64,000 nt of DNA from Halocafeteria seosinensis (lineage: Eukaryota > Sar > Bigyra > Bicosoecida): positions 62,001-126,000 of the forward strand of contig LVLI01000084.1 of the NCBI GenBank assembly GCA_001687465.1, written 5' to 3'. A model generated the notes under the pieces. The model was not told the origin of the DNA and ran no database searches. It saw nothing but the letters and a program-made list of their open reading frames with translations. The position numbers and the translations under genes were made by a program. Positions 11,110 to 22,800 of this stretch are shown one piece after another. Each line of letters begins with the position of its first letter. The stretch's first letter is position 1.

Positions 11110-12302
11110 TTTTTTTTTCTTTTTCCGTGTGTGATTTTCTTCAAACTTGCTCAGCCAATGGGGAAGATCGAGGAAGAACGAGCTCGGCGAATCAGTGCAA
11201 AAAAAAGAATAGATGCCGTGTATGTAGTCCCTTGAATGCAAGGAGAAAACCAAGCACAATTCTTTTTTGAGTACTGTTCGTCGTATTTCAGAAAGAAAGC
11301 GGAAAGAAAGAAAGAAGCAAATGTCAGTTTTGATGTGTTTCTCACGCTCTTTGTATCAGAATAGCCTGCATATCATCATACAAAAGCACACAGGACATGC
11401 AATCTCAAGCTCCTTTTCGATTCCTTCGGATACTTCCGAATCCTTTCGTATTCCCGTAAGTACGCACCTTACCTCGCTCTCCCGATCTGGAAATCCTTAG
11501 GCCCAACGAGGCGAATCAAAACATGGCATGTATCAACAATCTACGTATCCACACTGAGCTCAACTAGCAGCCCTTCCATGTGTCCGTCAACAAGAACTTC
11601 TGAAGAAGAGACAAACATATCTTTCAGAGTGCGTTTGTGAAGTTGGCCACCGAATGGTCTCTTGTTGAGCGGGGACGAATGTCGTAGACGAAGGAGACAC
11701 CATGAGTGAGGCCGGTTCGATGGAACTAGAACCACGGGCAAGGTACTGCAGTCCTACGTCTTTGCGCGCGTAAAATTGGTACGTTTAGTCAAGTGGCAAA
11801 TGATCACGTCCGTTGGACACATCGGCTGTAGACGAATACCTAAACACACGATGGGACTTCGAGATGAACCGTACCAGATACTATAGTCAAATGTTATCAA
11901 GCAAAAATGTATAACCGCCCCTCTCTTCTTAATTTCGATATTTGTGCGTGCGCCACAACAACGTACTGCTACGTACCTCAGTGCAGTTAGAAGTCAGATA
12001 TCATGAAGTTGAACCATTCCAGAGCTTCAATGGTGGTCCAAATTGTGGGATTATGATGACGACGACCTTATGCATGAATGGTGGCGGGTGACGTGCGTTC
12101 AACGGCAGAGCCGATTCGTAGATGGGCTGTGCAGAACTGCAACAGTCTCACCCTGAACTTCACAGACCGGAAGTCTGACTCGCAGCGTTATGAGGTGAAT
12201 GGCCATGTACAAGGGGTTGTTGGCATGAAATAGACTCTAGTTAGGAGTCAATACATCATACACCTTGGGTTGTAGTAGAACGTGTTTGCAGGGGAAAATA
12301 TA
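11110..12302. other. Divergent gap without recognisable gene
   Basis: About 1.2 kb between the starts of the NYN-like gene (minus) and the PLA2-like gene (plus). Open frames are short and lack protein-like composition. Polypyrimidine and A-rich runs near 11105-11120 belong to the leader of the minus-strand gene. Confidence 0.4.
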
Positions 12303-13033
12303 ATGGGAGGACGGCGACTGATCCTTGTACTTCTCGTGGTCGTATACCAGTCTTCTACAACACATGCATGGTTCGGCTGGGGTAGCTCTGCTTCCTCAGA
12401 AAATGTGAGGAAGCAGGAAGGGCTGGTCAGTCGGGCGAATCAAATAAGGCGATCGGTATTCAAACGCTTGGGGTTGACGGATGGCTTCCCGAAAAGGACG
12501 GAACGAGGCCCGGACTGCAGCTTTCAGCATGAGGTGTGCGTGAGCAGAAAATATCCAGATTCTTCTCAAGGAATGAATATTTCGGAAGTCTTGTTTACGA
12601 AGGCGTTCTTGTCCCCTGCACGGAAGTATGGACTGACGCACTGCTTGGACCAACGACGCGAGGTAAGTGAGTCCATTAACTCCCTACAACTTCCGTACAA
12701 TTCATAGAGACATAATGGAACTAAGTGCAGTGCTACGATAAGTGTGAAACCAAGTTTGGAGAGTGCGAAAAGCAGCTGCAGCGATGTATCTTGGACAGGT
12801 GCATGCTTCTGAAAACGGAGAAAGCAGGCAACCGATGTAGAGACTTTCAGCAACAGGTCACAAGTATTACCGGGAGTAGTGGTTGCAACGAGTTCCTACT
12901 GGCAAAAATGCGTTCATGCTCCTGTTCGCCAACTGATACACTACTGGAAAGCAGTTCTGTCCTTCCTGAAGTAAAGGCCTCGGGACACAGCCCTAGACTG
13001 GAAGACCATGAGGTCAGTGAAGAGGGGAGTTGA
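12303..13033 (+). CDS. Secreted group XII phospholipase A2-like protein, catalytic pair lost
   Basis: Two exons, 12303-12662 and 12731-13033, joined in phase 0 to give 220 residues. The ATG at 12303 opens a clear signal peptide (LILVLLVVVYQ, then THA). The C-terminal half follows the group XII sPLA2 cysteine pattern: C-x6-C-Y-x2-C, then C-E-x-Q-L-Q-x-C, C-R, G-C and C-x-C in the same order and near the same spacing. In active members the first block reads CCNQHDRC. Here residues 114-121 read CLDQRREC, so catalytic His and Asp are both Arg (118 and 119). The glycine-rich calcium loop is also not visible. It is therefore predicted to be a secreted non-catalytic relative, as GXIIB is in animals. 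An N-glycosylation sequon (NIS) occurs at about residue 97. The splice junction lies right after the catalytic pair, so transcript support would settle that point. Confidence 0.7.
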
Positions 13034-13468
13034 GAGAGCTGCAACTTGAGAAGGAGGGAAAATTATTTTTGAGTTCAAGACCCCTATCCACAGGGTTGTG
13101 CAGGTGGTCCTGCATTGCTGCGAAATACGTGGCCTATGCATTGCTGCGAAATACGTGGCACCGCTATCTAGTCGGGCAGAGACAAGGAGAGTAGTGAACA
13201 GTCTATCGATAGTCCCAGCGGTACGTGCGTAGCTTCGATGTATACATTTTCTCTGTATCGATAGATGGGCGTACCATGTAGGGCAAATGGTTTATCTAGA
13301 ACCTTCACCGACAGTGATTCCTAGAACCGCCCGTCCCGACAGTGATGCTGCTAGCATGCTTTTGTGGTGTCGTCACTATATAGGTAATTAAAGGAAAGAA
13401 AACTCGAAAAATGCATGCTATTCTGGGGTAGCAATAGCGTGTGGTTATTTGGATTAGGAGGAATGGAT
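13034..13468. other. Convergent gap with a short direct repeat
   Basis: 435 bp between two converging genes. Besides the direct repeat at 13111-13160 it holds two CTATCGATAG-like palindromes (near 13202 and 13256). No coding signal. Confidence 0.5.
13111..13160. repeat. Tandem direct repeat, 23 bp, two copies
   Basis: Positions 13111-13133 and 13137-13159 are identical (starting TGCATTGCTGCG, ending TACGTGGC), separated by 3 bp. They lie in the 3' flank shared by two convergent genes. Confidence 0.9.
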
Positions 13469-14386
13469 CTACTTTTTGGTCGGTGCCGCCAACAGGTCCT
13501 CTAATTGACCCTTCAATTGGTTATTTATATCCGTAAGCCGCTGAACCTCGGTCTGGTGTTCATCTTCTTCCTGTTTCGCTTTTCGTTCCTCGTCTTGCTG
13601 CATTTGATCAAGCTTTTGTCGAAGGGATTCAACTTGCTGTTGTAAGTCTGATTTTTCGCTGCGTAGCTGCTCGAGCTTTTCTTTGAGATGAGCCCGACGT
13701 TGTTCCGCCATGAGAGCTTTTCTCATACCAAAAGCTATACTGCTTTCATATAATGTTTGGTAGGCCGCAATAGTCATTCGGATTTCATCTCGTACTCGAA
13801 GCAAGAGCAGTCCCCTTTCGGCACAGTTGATCGTCACTTGGCGTATCAATTCATCTGAAAAAAAAAGAAAGAAAACTCACAGTACAGGTACTTTACAGAC
13901 ATACACACAAACAGGCCACTTGAAATATAATAACCTACCAAAGCATTGTGCATACAATTCTTCTCGAATTGGGCAAATACCCGTTTCTCGGGCTTGCCGT
14001 TGTTGCAGTCTCATGTCAAGCTGCTCCTGTAAGTTTATCACGTCCAACCGCGTTGCGGGTGTACTCGATACGTATTGTACCCATAGCTGTCCGTCCGCCG
14101 TCCATTCCCGAGGTGGTAAAATGGAGTTTAAAATGTCTTCTGTTTGACTAGACGTTTGTTTTGTATCGACGGGCGGTAATTGCTGTTGATGCTGTTGACG
14201 TTTACTGGTTTTCCCTAGAGACTGTTGTTGCTGCGACGAACGCCCTCGGGCGTTCGAAGCTAAAACGGGCGTGTCATACTTGACCAAAGACGCTGAGACG
14301 GCATTGCTCCCTTGGGCTTTCTTACTGCCTCCGTTATCTTGATTGCCTTTCTGCGTCGTGCGACTTCCTCCTCCACTCGTGTTCAT
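13469..14386 (-). CDS. DNALI1: Axonemal dynein light intermediate chain p28
   Basis: Two exons on the minus strand, 13939-14386 and 13469-13854, phase 1, 277 residues. p28 is the light chain of single-headed inner-arm dyneins in motile cilia. The match is very strong: EDILNSILPPREW, QARETGICPIREELY, the junction-spanning CFDELIRQVTINCAERG, and LLLLRVRDEIRMTIAAYQ are near-invariant family blocks, followed by the C-terminal coiled coil. Length is typical (about 260-280). The N-terminal 80 residues are Gln/Ser-rich and variable, as usual. It is head-to-head with the 1640-residue coiled-coil gene, 400 bp start to start, which suggests shared ciliary regulation (inference). Confidence 0.96.
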
Positions 14387-14786
14387 TTTCTCTCTCTCGC
14401 TCGCTGATGAACTCGCACGGCAGCTTGGCCCTTTAGATTGAAGAAACCAAAATGGACAAAATTACACTCGTGGCATGGTAGCAAACCCTGTAATACCTTC
14501 ATAGAATGGCCTTGGGGATGGATCCGTTGACCCCATCCGGGCGTTTCGCCCGGATTGACGCGCGCCCGGTCCGGGCTGGCAAATTTCAAAACACTCCCCA
14601 GGGCGGTATGTGCTATTTGCCAAGGGTTTATGAGGTGATATACGTGATACAAGTGGTGCGTAAGGTAGTATACCAGCTTATCTTTCAGATGGTGAAGCGG
14701 TTGTGTCTGTGGAGACATGAGAAAGCAATGATATAGGGAGCTGAAAGTTGCAAAACTTCATTATTGTGGATGTTTTATGCCCCATA
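14387..14786. promoter_or_regulatory. Divergent promoter region of DNALI1 and the coiled-coil gene
   Basis: 400 bp between two opposing ATGs. It contains the perfect hairpin at 14535-14555. I saw no convincing RFX X-box. Promoter function is inferred from position only. Confidence 0.5.
14535..14555. repeat. Perfect 9-bp-arm hairpin with 3-nt loop
   Basis: Arms ATCCGGGCG and CGCCCGGAT flank TTT. It is preceded by CCCC and nearly matches the hairpin at 56437-56457, which also lies in a divergent gap. Confidence 0.85.
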
Positions 14787-17700
14787 ATGGCCTCTACGAC
14801 CGCCCCTGCACGCTCATATCGAGTGGCTACGACGACTACCGCCACCGGCGGTAGCACGGCTAGCACTAGTGGCAGCAGCAGCGTGAATCTGGAGGAAGCA
14901 GAGGAGGGATACGACAATGACGGAGGCATGTGGAAGGCTTTGGAAAGCGCTAAACACACTTTACAAAGGAATGCGCATGAATATTTCACCGAGACACAGT
15001 CTCTTCAAAGGGAGCAAATGCAGTAAGTCAACAGAGAAGACGGTGGAGTGTCTTGTTGAGGGGTGATAAGTTTTTAAGTTATTTGCATTTTGGACGGACA
15101 GTGTAATCAAAGCACTCATCGAACATGTGTTGAATCTTCGGAACAAATTACATCGTCGACAGCTTCATAAGATTCATAATGCGTCGATGTCCCAACAACA
15201 GAGAGGAGACGGCGCGAGCCAACAGATTATCTCCGATAGCGATGAGGACGATGGGCAAGGTGGAGCCGGAGCTTTGGATGTGACAACTTCTCATTCGGCG
15301 ATCGAGGCGAATGAGAGTGGAATGACAACAGTTTCTAGTGATGATAAAGAAAACTCTGTTCAATATCACTTATCGGATCTTTCAGTAAGTCTTGTGCTAC
15401 GCTCTAGGTTCTCGTCTTGCAATAAGACAACGGTCCTTTCTTCCTCCTGTGTCAGAATTCGGAATTACAGAACCTGGTGTTGATCCATTCCCGGGATTCG
15501 CATTTGTTTCAACGCTCCTACAAAGAGACCGCTGACTTGTTGCAACAGACGCAAAAGTAAGCCCAAGAGGAAAAGACCCTTGGGGCTACGCAATTCTTTA
15601 CTGCTTTCATTTGAATCGTGCAGCTTGCTAACAAAATTGGAAGAGGACCGGTACCGCCTTCAGGAGGACGCTGCGAACCATCACGACCAACGTGTCGCGT
15701 TGGAAATTGAACTTAATAGACTTCGTGAACTCGTGCATAATGACAGTAGTGGCTCTACGCAAGCAAATGAGGAAGATCAAGCGGAACTGTTGAAGAAGAT
15801 GAACAACTTGATTGAGCAACGCGGTGTTTCGCAGAAATTCAACCTTCGGAGTCGACTAGAGCATGTGATGACTCAAGTTGCAGACTCCAAGGAAGAAATT
15901 GATAGTATACGGTCTAAACACCAGTCTATATCTTCCAGCGCTACGGGGTTCTTGTCCCAAATGAGTACCCATTTGGAGGAAAGACTAGATTCTCTGGCGA
16001 CAAGTTACACTGCTTTGAAAGGAGAGCGTGATGGTTTGCGGAACGAAAATGCCGAACTAAATTCGCAATTGTCTACTGCAAGGAAAGAAGTGGAGAGATT
16101 GCGTCAAGCCATCGATAGTTTGGAAACCCGTGATACGAGTGTCAATGAAGAGTTGAGCAAAGTTGGTGAGGAACGGAAGGATTTACAGAGACGTCTGAAC
16201 GAAAGCAACGAATATATTGACACCTTGCGTGCTTCTAATGAACAGTTGCAGCAACAGATAGCTGAGAGCAGGTACGAGTTGAATATACTCCAGCGCTCTG
16301 TCAGGACCAAAGAAAATTCCGTGCAAGAGGCGAATAAACGTCTTGCCAACTCTAAAGGATACCTTCAGGAATTTGTCAATACTTTGAGGTCCCAGCTTTC
16401 TGATTTAAAACTCTCAATCCCCTCATCGGTAGATGGTGTACAAAGGGACAGCGATCGAGTTGCTGGATACGTGCACTTACTATTATCACAGTACTCCTCC
16501 CTTCAGGGTGGCGTCGAGAGTAAGAAGGAGTTACTTTCGAATTTTCAGAATATGCTAGATGAAGAAAGGCATAATTATCAAGATCAAAGGCAAAGGGCTG
16601 AAAGACTACAACAGAAGAACGATGAACTGATGCGAGACTACTCATCTCTCGAAGAGCAGTTGAACACAGAACGACGGCAACATGAATTGCAGCAACAAAA
16701 GCTGGAAGACAAGTGCGAGCGATTAACATCAGAGCATAAATTAATCGAGCGTCAGTTGCAACAAGAGCGCGACGATCGAGAGTCATGGTATTCTTCTCTC
16801 AATGCCAGAGAGCAGTGGTACGAGAACCAGTTGACTACGCTGCGCAAAGAATACGAAACTGTTCAGCGGGCCGGTGAACAGAAAGAAATGGAGCTGTCTC
16901 GTCTCCAGAGACGCTTAAAGGAAGAATTGAAAGACAAAGAAAGCGCAGTGGATGAAAATCGCCGGTTAAAGGATGACCTAGATCGGCAAGAAGAACAATA
17001 TGGTTCTCGTGAGGAACAGTTGAGAACCCAAGTCGAGCGTTTACACGAAGAACTGAAACGATATGACGTCTCCAACCGTCGCAACCAACAAGAGAGAAAT
17101 ATGTGGCTACAGAGTAGGCAAAATCAGCTGTGGGAGCAACTTCAAATGCAACGAGAAGATTTTTCTGTGCGTGAATCCCAGTTACATGATCAAGTAGCGG
17201 AGCTTCATAAGCGCTGCACCGAATACGAAGAAGAAATTGAGCAGTGGCATTCCAAAGTGCAAGAAATTGAGGAAAGACGATCCCAGACTGTAAAGCAATT
17301 ACAAAGTGCAAGAGAAAAAGAAAAGGCCTTTAAAGAAGAATACACTCGCACCAAGGAATCGAATGAACTGTTGTACAACAGACTTTCCGAGATCAATCAA
17401 TTGACTCAGTCTCTTAAGGAAAGCAAGAAGGAGGCCGAAACCTTAGGTCAGGCGCTAGAGGAAGAACGAAGGCGTAGCGAGTCTCTGAACTCACAGTTGT
17501 TGGAGCTCCGCGAATCGAATAATAGACTTAGAAATGACTCATACTCTCGAGAGCAGTTGGAAAAAGAACTCTCGGAGAGTCAAATGGAATGGCAGAAGCT
17601 GTCTAAAGAATTGGATCAGGAAAAAGACCACAATAAGGAACTTAAGTCCCAAATGCAAGAGCTGCGTGGATCTAATGAACGGCTTCAAGAAGAGTTACGT

Positions 17701-19926
17701 AGCTCTCAAGAAGAGCTCAGAAATGCTTACCGAGATTTTCGTGAGAGGGAACGGCAATCCTTGAACAAATACTACCAAGTGCGTGACGAAGTATCGTTCC
17801 TGAAGAAGAGAAAGGTGGAGTTGTCCAACAGGTTGTTTTCAAGAGCTAGTTCACTCTACCAAGAATGTAATGACGTTAAGCGGGCGTTTTACGAGATTCA
17901 AGGAGAGGTAGAGTCTGCCTTACATGGTTTGTCAACTTCTATGCTTGATGATGCTGCTGGGCTTGTACGAAATGTACAGCGAGCCCAGAAAGGGCAGTCT
18001 TCCAGGATGTCAGCTCGCCATCCCTATGAAACCCGCACAAGAGAACTGCAACAAGAAAATGATTTGCTGTATCAGAAACTAAGTAAAATGAAGACCCGGC
18101 TCCAGTCTGAAGAGAATGAGAAGAATCACTATGCGAATGAGCTGACCACAGCTCGTGGCGTTCTTTCGAGTATAACCAATGCTTCTCATAGCACAAGCCA
18201 CCAGGACTCATTGGTCACTCAGCTACAGGGACTGGTGGAGGAATACAACTACTGCCTCCAGCAATTGCAAAATGCGAGAGATTACAGCGAGGGAGCGAGT
18301 TCTGTTTCGGAGGAACAAGTAGTTCGTGAAGGCGGTGCTCTTGCCGGTGTTCGTGATATTTTGCGTGATTTCAGTGACATGGATAATCCATCAAGTTTGA
18401 ACAATGATGATATGGTCTCACACCTTCGAGAACTGATATCTAGAGCATGGTCGAACTGGTCGGCATTACGACGCCAGGTGGATCAAATGGAGGGTAATTT
18501 ACTTCAATGGAAGGAGAAAAAGCGCACTACCGTTAAGAACAGGGATAATAGGATCGAGCAGTTGACGAACCAAGTCAGATCTCAACAGAGGCACATTGAG
18601 GATTTGAGGTCCACAACACAAGGTGCAGAAAGGAAGATTGATCAAATGTCGTCGACAATACAAAATCAGAAGGCTGTCATTGGGCGTCTGCGTTCTACTG
18701 TTCAGAACGTGAATACAGAAAACGAGTCACTGAAGATGAAGTTGGAGAGAGTGCGTTCTAAGCCGAAGCCGCATACTGGAGTCGGCGTGAAGAAAAACGT
18801 GATCAGGGGTCTTCAGCATACACTTGAAATTGTTCGTTCTATGAAGAAATGCGTGAAAAGCACCGGTAGGAGCGTTTCCGACAACTTGATATCAAGTCAA
18901 GAATTTTGTTATCTCGCGCAGTCTCGTTTGAAAGCTGGAGTTCGCTCTGCATTTGTTTCTGCTGGCTTTGACGCCTCTAAGGAGCCAAAACACCTACAGA
19001 ACCATGGAGCTGATATTTATGGCATGGTCGGTCATCCCCAAACGGCGACTGCTACGGACAGTAATGTGTTCTTAGAGATGTTCAAGTTACTGCTTCATTC
19101 CCGAAATGGGGGAGATGAAGTAGTGACCAAGCGATACCTTCGCCGGGCTGTGAAGTACCTTCTGACACAACTACGAGAAGGCGTGAATGCGAATGCGTAT
19201 TCAGATTTCGCAAGGCAGCTTGAGGCACTTAGGAGCGAGCTATCACAGCAAGGGACACCTGCAACGCAGCAAAACGTATCCAGGGGATATTCCAAACGAT
19301 CCGCGGGCCATCACCACCCTCAGCCAGGTATCCCTAGTGACGTCTCTGGAACCGAGGACAGCAAGGAAGAGTTACAAGAAACATACAGATTCGCTAAGAA
19401 ATTAAAAGCAGAGCTCTCAAAGAACAGCGACACTAGTAACGAAAAGAAGGAATTTGAAAAAGAGTTAGATTATGCAATGGAGCGACTGGGGAGAGAGTAT
19501 AAGAGTGCCAGTAGAAGTGTAGCAACAAGAGATCCTGCAACAGAAGGAACGGGCGCTGAAGCTGATCCTGCTCGCTATGCCGCGACTACGGAAGGCGAAT
19601 CAATACGAATACCTATCAAAGTGTTGGCACGTTTATCTAAGCGTTTCAGCTGGAGGAGAGATCCTTCAGATGGAACAGGAGGTTCTTCAGGACACGGCTA
19701 CGAGTCAGATGATACAAATGAGTACACAGAGGTTTACAGAACGTCTGCATCGTTACCGGTACCAGCTGCGGACGATACATCCCGTTTTTTCAGATATGAT
19801 CTAAAAGCGGGAAGACCCCTGGATCAAAATGACTTGGCGAGCGCAGCTACTCCTGCAACTAAAGTGGCACACAGTGTGAGGCATGGAAGGGTACATTACT
19901 CCGGATCAAACCCTGTAGCAACATAG
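14787..19926 (+). CDS. Giant coiled-coil protein, 1640 residues, probably ciliary or centrosomal
   Basis: Four exons: 14787-15022, 15102-15384, 15456-15556, 15624-19926; phases agree at each GT-AG junction. The first ATG in frame is at 14787. Residues 1-50 are Thr/Ser-rich. Almost all of residues 60-1200 is predicted coiled coil, with continuous Leu/Glu/Gln/Arg heptads and no tail-like breaks apart from a looser stretch around 740-830. A conserved-looking segment near residues 1190-1320 (FLEMFKLLLHSRNGG, then KRYLRRAVKYLLTQL) may be a folded helical module. The C-terminus is hydrophilic. I cannot assign a family from the coil. Its head-to-head pairing with DNALI1 and the surrounding cilia genes suggest a centriole, basal body or axoneme scaffold, which is inference. 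Confidence 0.8.
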
Positions 19927-20444
19927 TTGGTATTATAGACTCATGTTGATTTAAGATAGTTTCCATTTTTTCCTTCCTTCCACCCCTAGTAGGTTTTTTC
20001 CCTACGCGCACACGGCAGAATTCTTAAATATTAAATGCGTTCGAAACTTCTCAAGATAGATAGAATTAATGGTATCCATTTATACGCTTGCCAACTATCT
20101 GCAATGATAAGTTCCGTTCCCAGGAATGTTACCGTTTCGAGGAGTCGAAACTCCGACCCCCAGTTTTTGCGCGCGTGGGTGCCATGCGGTTTGCTGCACT
20201 AGCATGCATCGTATACCCTACCAACCTCGACGTGTATTGTCAGAACAAACATTGGTTGGTACCATTGTCTGCGTTTCACGTTGTTTGGAAAGAGACGTGG
20301 ATTGATACCAGTGATGTCGGCATGGAAGTCGACAGGACGTCGGTTGTAAGGACGTTGATCCTGATGTTTTGTGGCCACAGTTGCAATTGAAAAAAAAAAA
20401 ACGAGGAAGTCCATAGGTGGCAGAAAAGCAGAACTGATCCGGAA
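19927..20444. other. Gap between coiled-coil and STPGR genes
   Basis: About 520 bp between co-oriented genes. Nothing recognisable apart from an A11 tract just before the STPGR start (about 20389-20401). Confidence 0.4.
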
Positions 20445-22764
20445 ATGGAGAATAAACGTGAAAATGGAAAGGCAACCCCTATACGAAGCTCCAGTTCTCG
20501 AGTACGCTTGCAACGACGGAACTTGGCCAGTTCTGGGGCTTCCAGAGCATCAAGCGCTTTCGAACGACGCGATGTCAAAACAACTCATGTACCTAGCGTT
20601 GGCAAGATAGAAGATGAAGAGGAGGATTTTGAAGACTCAGTGTTTCTCCAGGAGTCGTCACTATTGGATTCACTAAGTCAACACGCGGCGTCAACCGTCT
20701 CATCAATCAGTGCTGTCAACGAAATTGTAGCTCCCGATGGAAGTCCCTTGCGGGATGAGTATTCACGGAAGCATCAGGAGCAGAAGAAGTCTCACCTACA
20801 CGTAGGCATGGTATATACAGGTAGGCTAGCGAGTTGCATGATATTCGGTTATTTAACAGGTCCATTCAGGAGGACATCATTTTTTCAGGTAACATACTAT
20901 CCCAGAAAAAGTTTAGACAGGAGACTCAGAGAAAGTATAGGGAAAGACCTACAATATTCGATGCAATCCAGGAAGAGTACAGACGCTCTCACACTAGTGA
21001 CTGTTGCATACCATCCGAAAGTACATGTAAGACCTCTAGTTTGAATTGGAGTCGCACTTGTCCGTATATCAAGCGTTGTAGCTTTTAACGACAGGGCACG
21101 TTGATCAAACATATGAGCCACCCAGTAATGAGAATTCCGAGCAAGTACGTAATTTCACCAAGAGAAGACCCATCTCTAAATGGTAGGGTTTCACATCTTT
21201 GTTTGGTTCAGCTACTATCCAGTTCCACATTTGATTCCAAGGAAGCACACCTCAGTGGGGAGCCCCTAAGACATTCGTTGACAACAGTAAGTCTTCTGTC
21301 TACCAGTAAGACGAACCTCCACGGTATCGAGTTTCCGTCTATCTTTTCTTGTTGCAGCACTCTGTTTCTCGGATGGACTCTCATCGCTACATGCGTCGGC
21401 GCAGACCGGGATACAGTATCTCGCAAATCCCACGTTTCAACTACCTGGCGGAGGAAACCAAAGTGAACTCCAAACCCGGCCCCGATGCGTACACTCTACC
21501 AGGTTCATTTCAGAAGCAACCAAAGTCACGACCATCCAGCGGATTCGCCCCACCTGTACAGTACAATCATTATAGAGGCTACGTAGGCGAATACTGGGAT
21601 AGTGAGCCGGGTCCAGGAGCATATCTCGGAGCAGGGGATTCCAAATGGAGTGGCCCCGACCCACTTCGTCCATCGAGCCTGGCAAAGCAGAGGGTCGTAG
21701 CCCTGGGTAATTCTCCTGGGACAGGGGGATGTAGAAGTCTCGGCAGTATTTTCGGGCGCTTCGTCGAATCACACGTTGGTAGCGGGAAAACCTCATCGAG
21801 GCACCAGAAATTACTGCATGAGCTACAATCGACTGGCAGACCTCGTTCAACAGGAAGAACTCGACCCCACACCTCCCCCGAAAACACACGGAACACATCT
21901 CTTGTGTGCCGGGAAGACTTTGAGAGCACGAATGTTATCCGTAAACCCTCCTATAAGAAATACCATATTGGAGAGCAAGGATCATCATCTTTCAAGGGTA
22001 TTGAGAGGCCCGAGCTGTTCAAACCTAAGGCGGATGTCCCTCCTACAGGTGCTTATCATAAAGACTTGGGATGGGAACATGGAACAGCCGTACTAACGTC
22101 TAAGACTAGCAGACCAAGAACAGTTTCAGTAGCGACCAGGTCCCGCGGTGTCAGGGATACAGGAAGCAGAACTAGCGGCTTCAATACTCCTAGCGTCTCA
22201 GAAGAGTCGTGGGTATTTCGCAGTAACACCCAAAGGAGTCCGACACATTTCCAGGAAACGAACCCCTCTGCTGACGATGAACTGTGTACGGATTCCGAAC
22301 TGAATCAGCAGTCATCATTGCAAGAGCAGCAAGGAGAATTCCAGGCTAATAACAGCATGGACTTCCCCTATGGGGAATCTACTTTGTCGAGTGAGGTAGT
22401 AGAAATTCCGTCGTTTTCTTTCAATACCGACGATCTGAGACAGCGCGACCCGGCGGTACAAGATCCAAAAGACGGAAGTAAATCGAACAGATCAAGGCTA
22501 CGAGTTGGAACTCCAGCTAGCACCCAGCACAATTCCTCATCGCGCCCGAAAACCGGATCTACTCGCCCGTCTGGTCGCTTTACGTTTCGTTACAGTGACT
22601 CTAATAACCTCTCCAAGAGCAGTCGTCTCTTGCCATTGAGGAAGAGGACGAAGAGTCTGGAAAACAGCCGTCGCTTGCCAAGGGTACCTCACACACCTAC
22701 GACAGTATCCACCTACTTTCAAACTTCATCGATGAATAGAAATCCCAAAAAGCGGTGGATTTGA
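20445..22764 (+). CDS. STPGR-repeat (SHIPPO/ODF3-like) protein
   Basis: Five exons: 20445-20820, 20889-21026, 21095-21144, 21212-21286, 21358-22764 (681 residues). The exon 2 frame chosen (NILSQKKF to FDAIQEEY) fits phase on both sides and has protein-like composition. The hallmark is Pro-Gly-Pro-x-x-Tyr motifs: SKPGPDAYTLP, SEPGPGAYLG and a looser PPTGAYHKDLG. These STPGR/SHIPPO repeats are typical of filamentous microtubule-associated proteins on axonemal doublets. The C-terminal 250 residues are Ser/Arg/Thr-rich and disordered. Its stop is 36 bp from that of the converging transporter gene. Family assignment is by repeat motif only; a specific orthologue is not evident. Confidence 0.7.
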
Positions 22765-22800
22765 AGAACTCCACGACAGTGCCAGTCTCTCGAGACTGTT

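Noticed and set aside
10420-11235. 271-codon plus-strand open frame
   Set aside because: It is antisense to the NYN-like gene, with Arg/Phe/Ser-skewed composition expected from the complement of its Pro/Glu/Arg-rich coding strand.
20821-20859. 39-nt intron in the STPGR gene
   Set aside because: In frame, but far shorter than other introns here. The 68-nt intron ending at 20888 gives a better protein.
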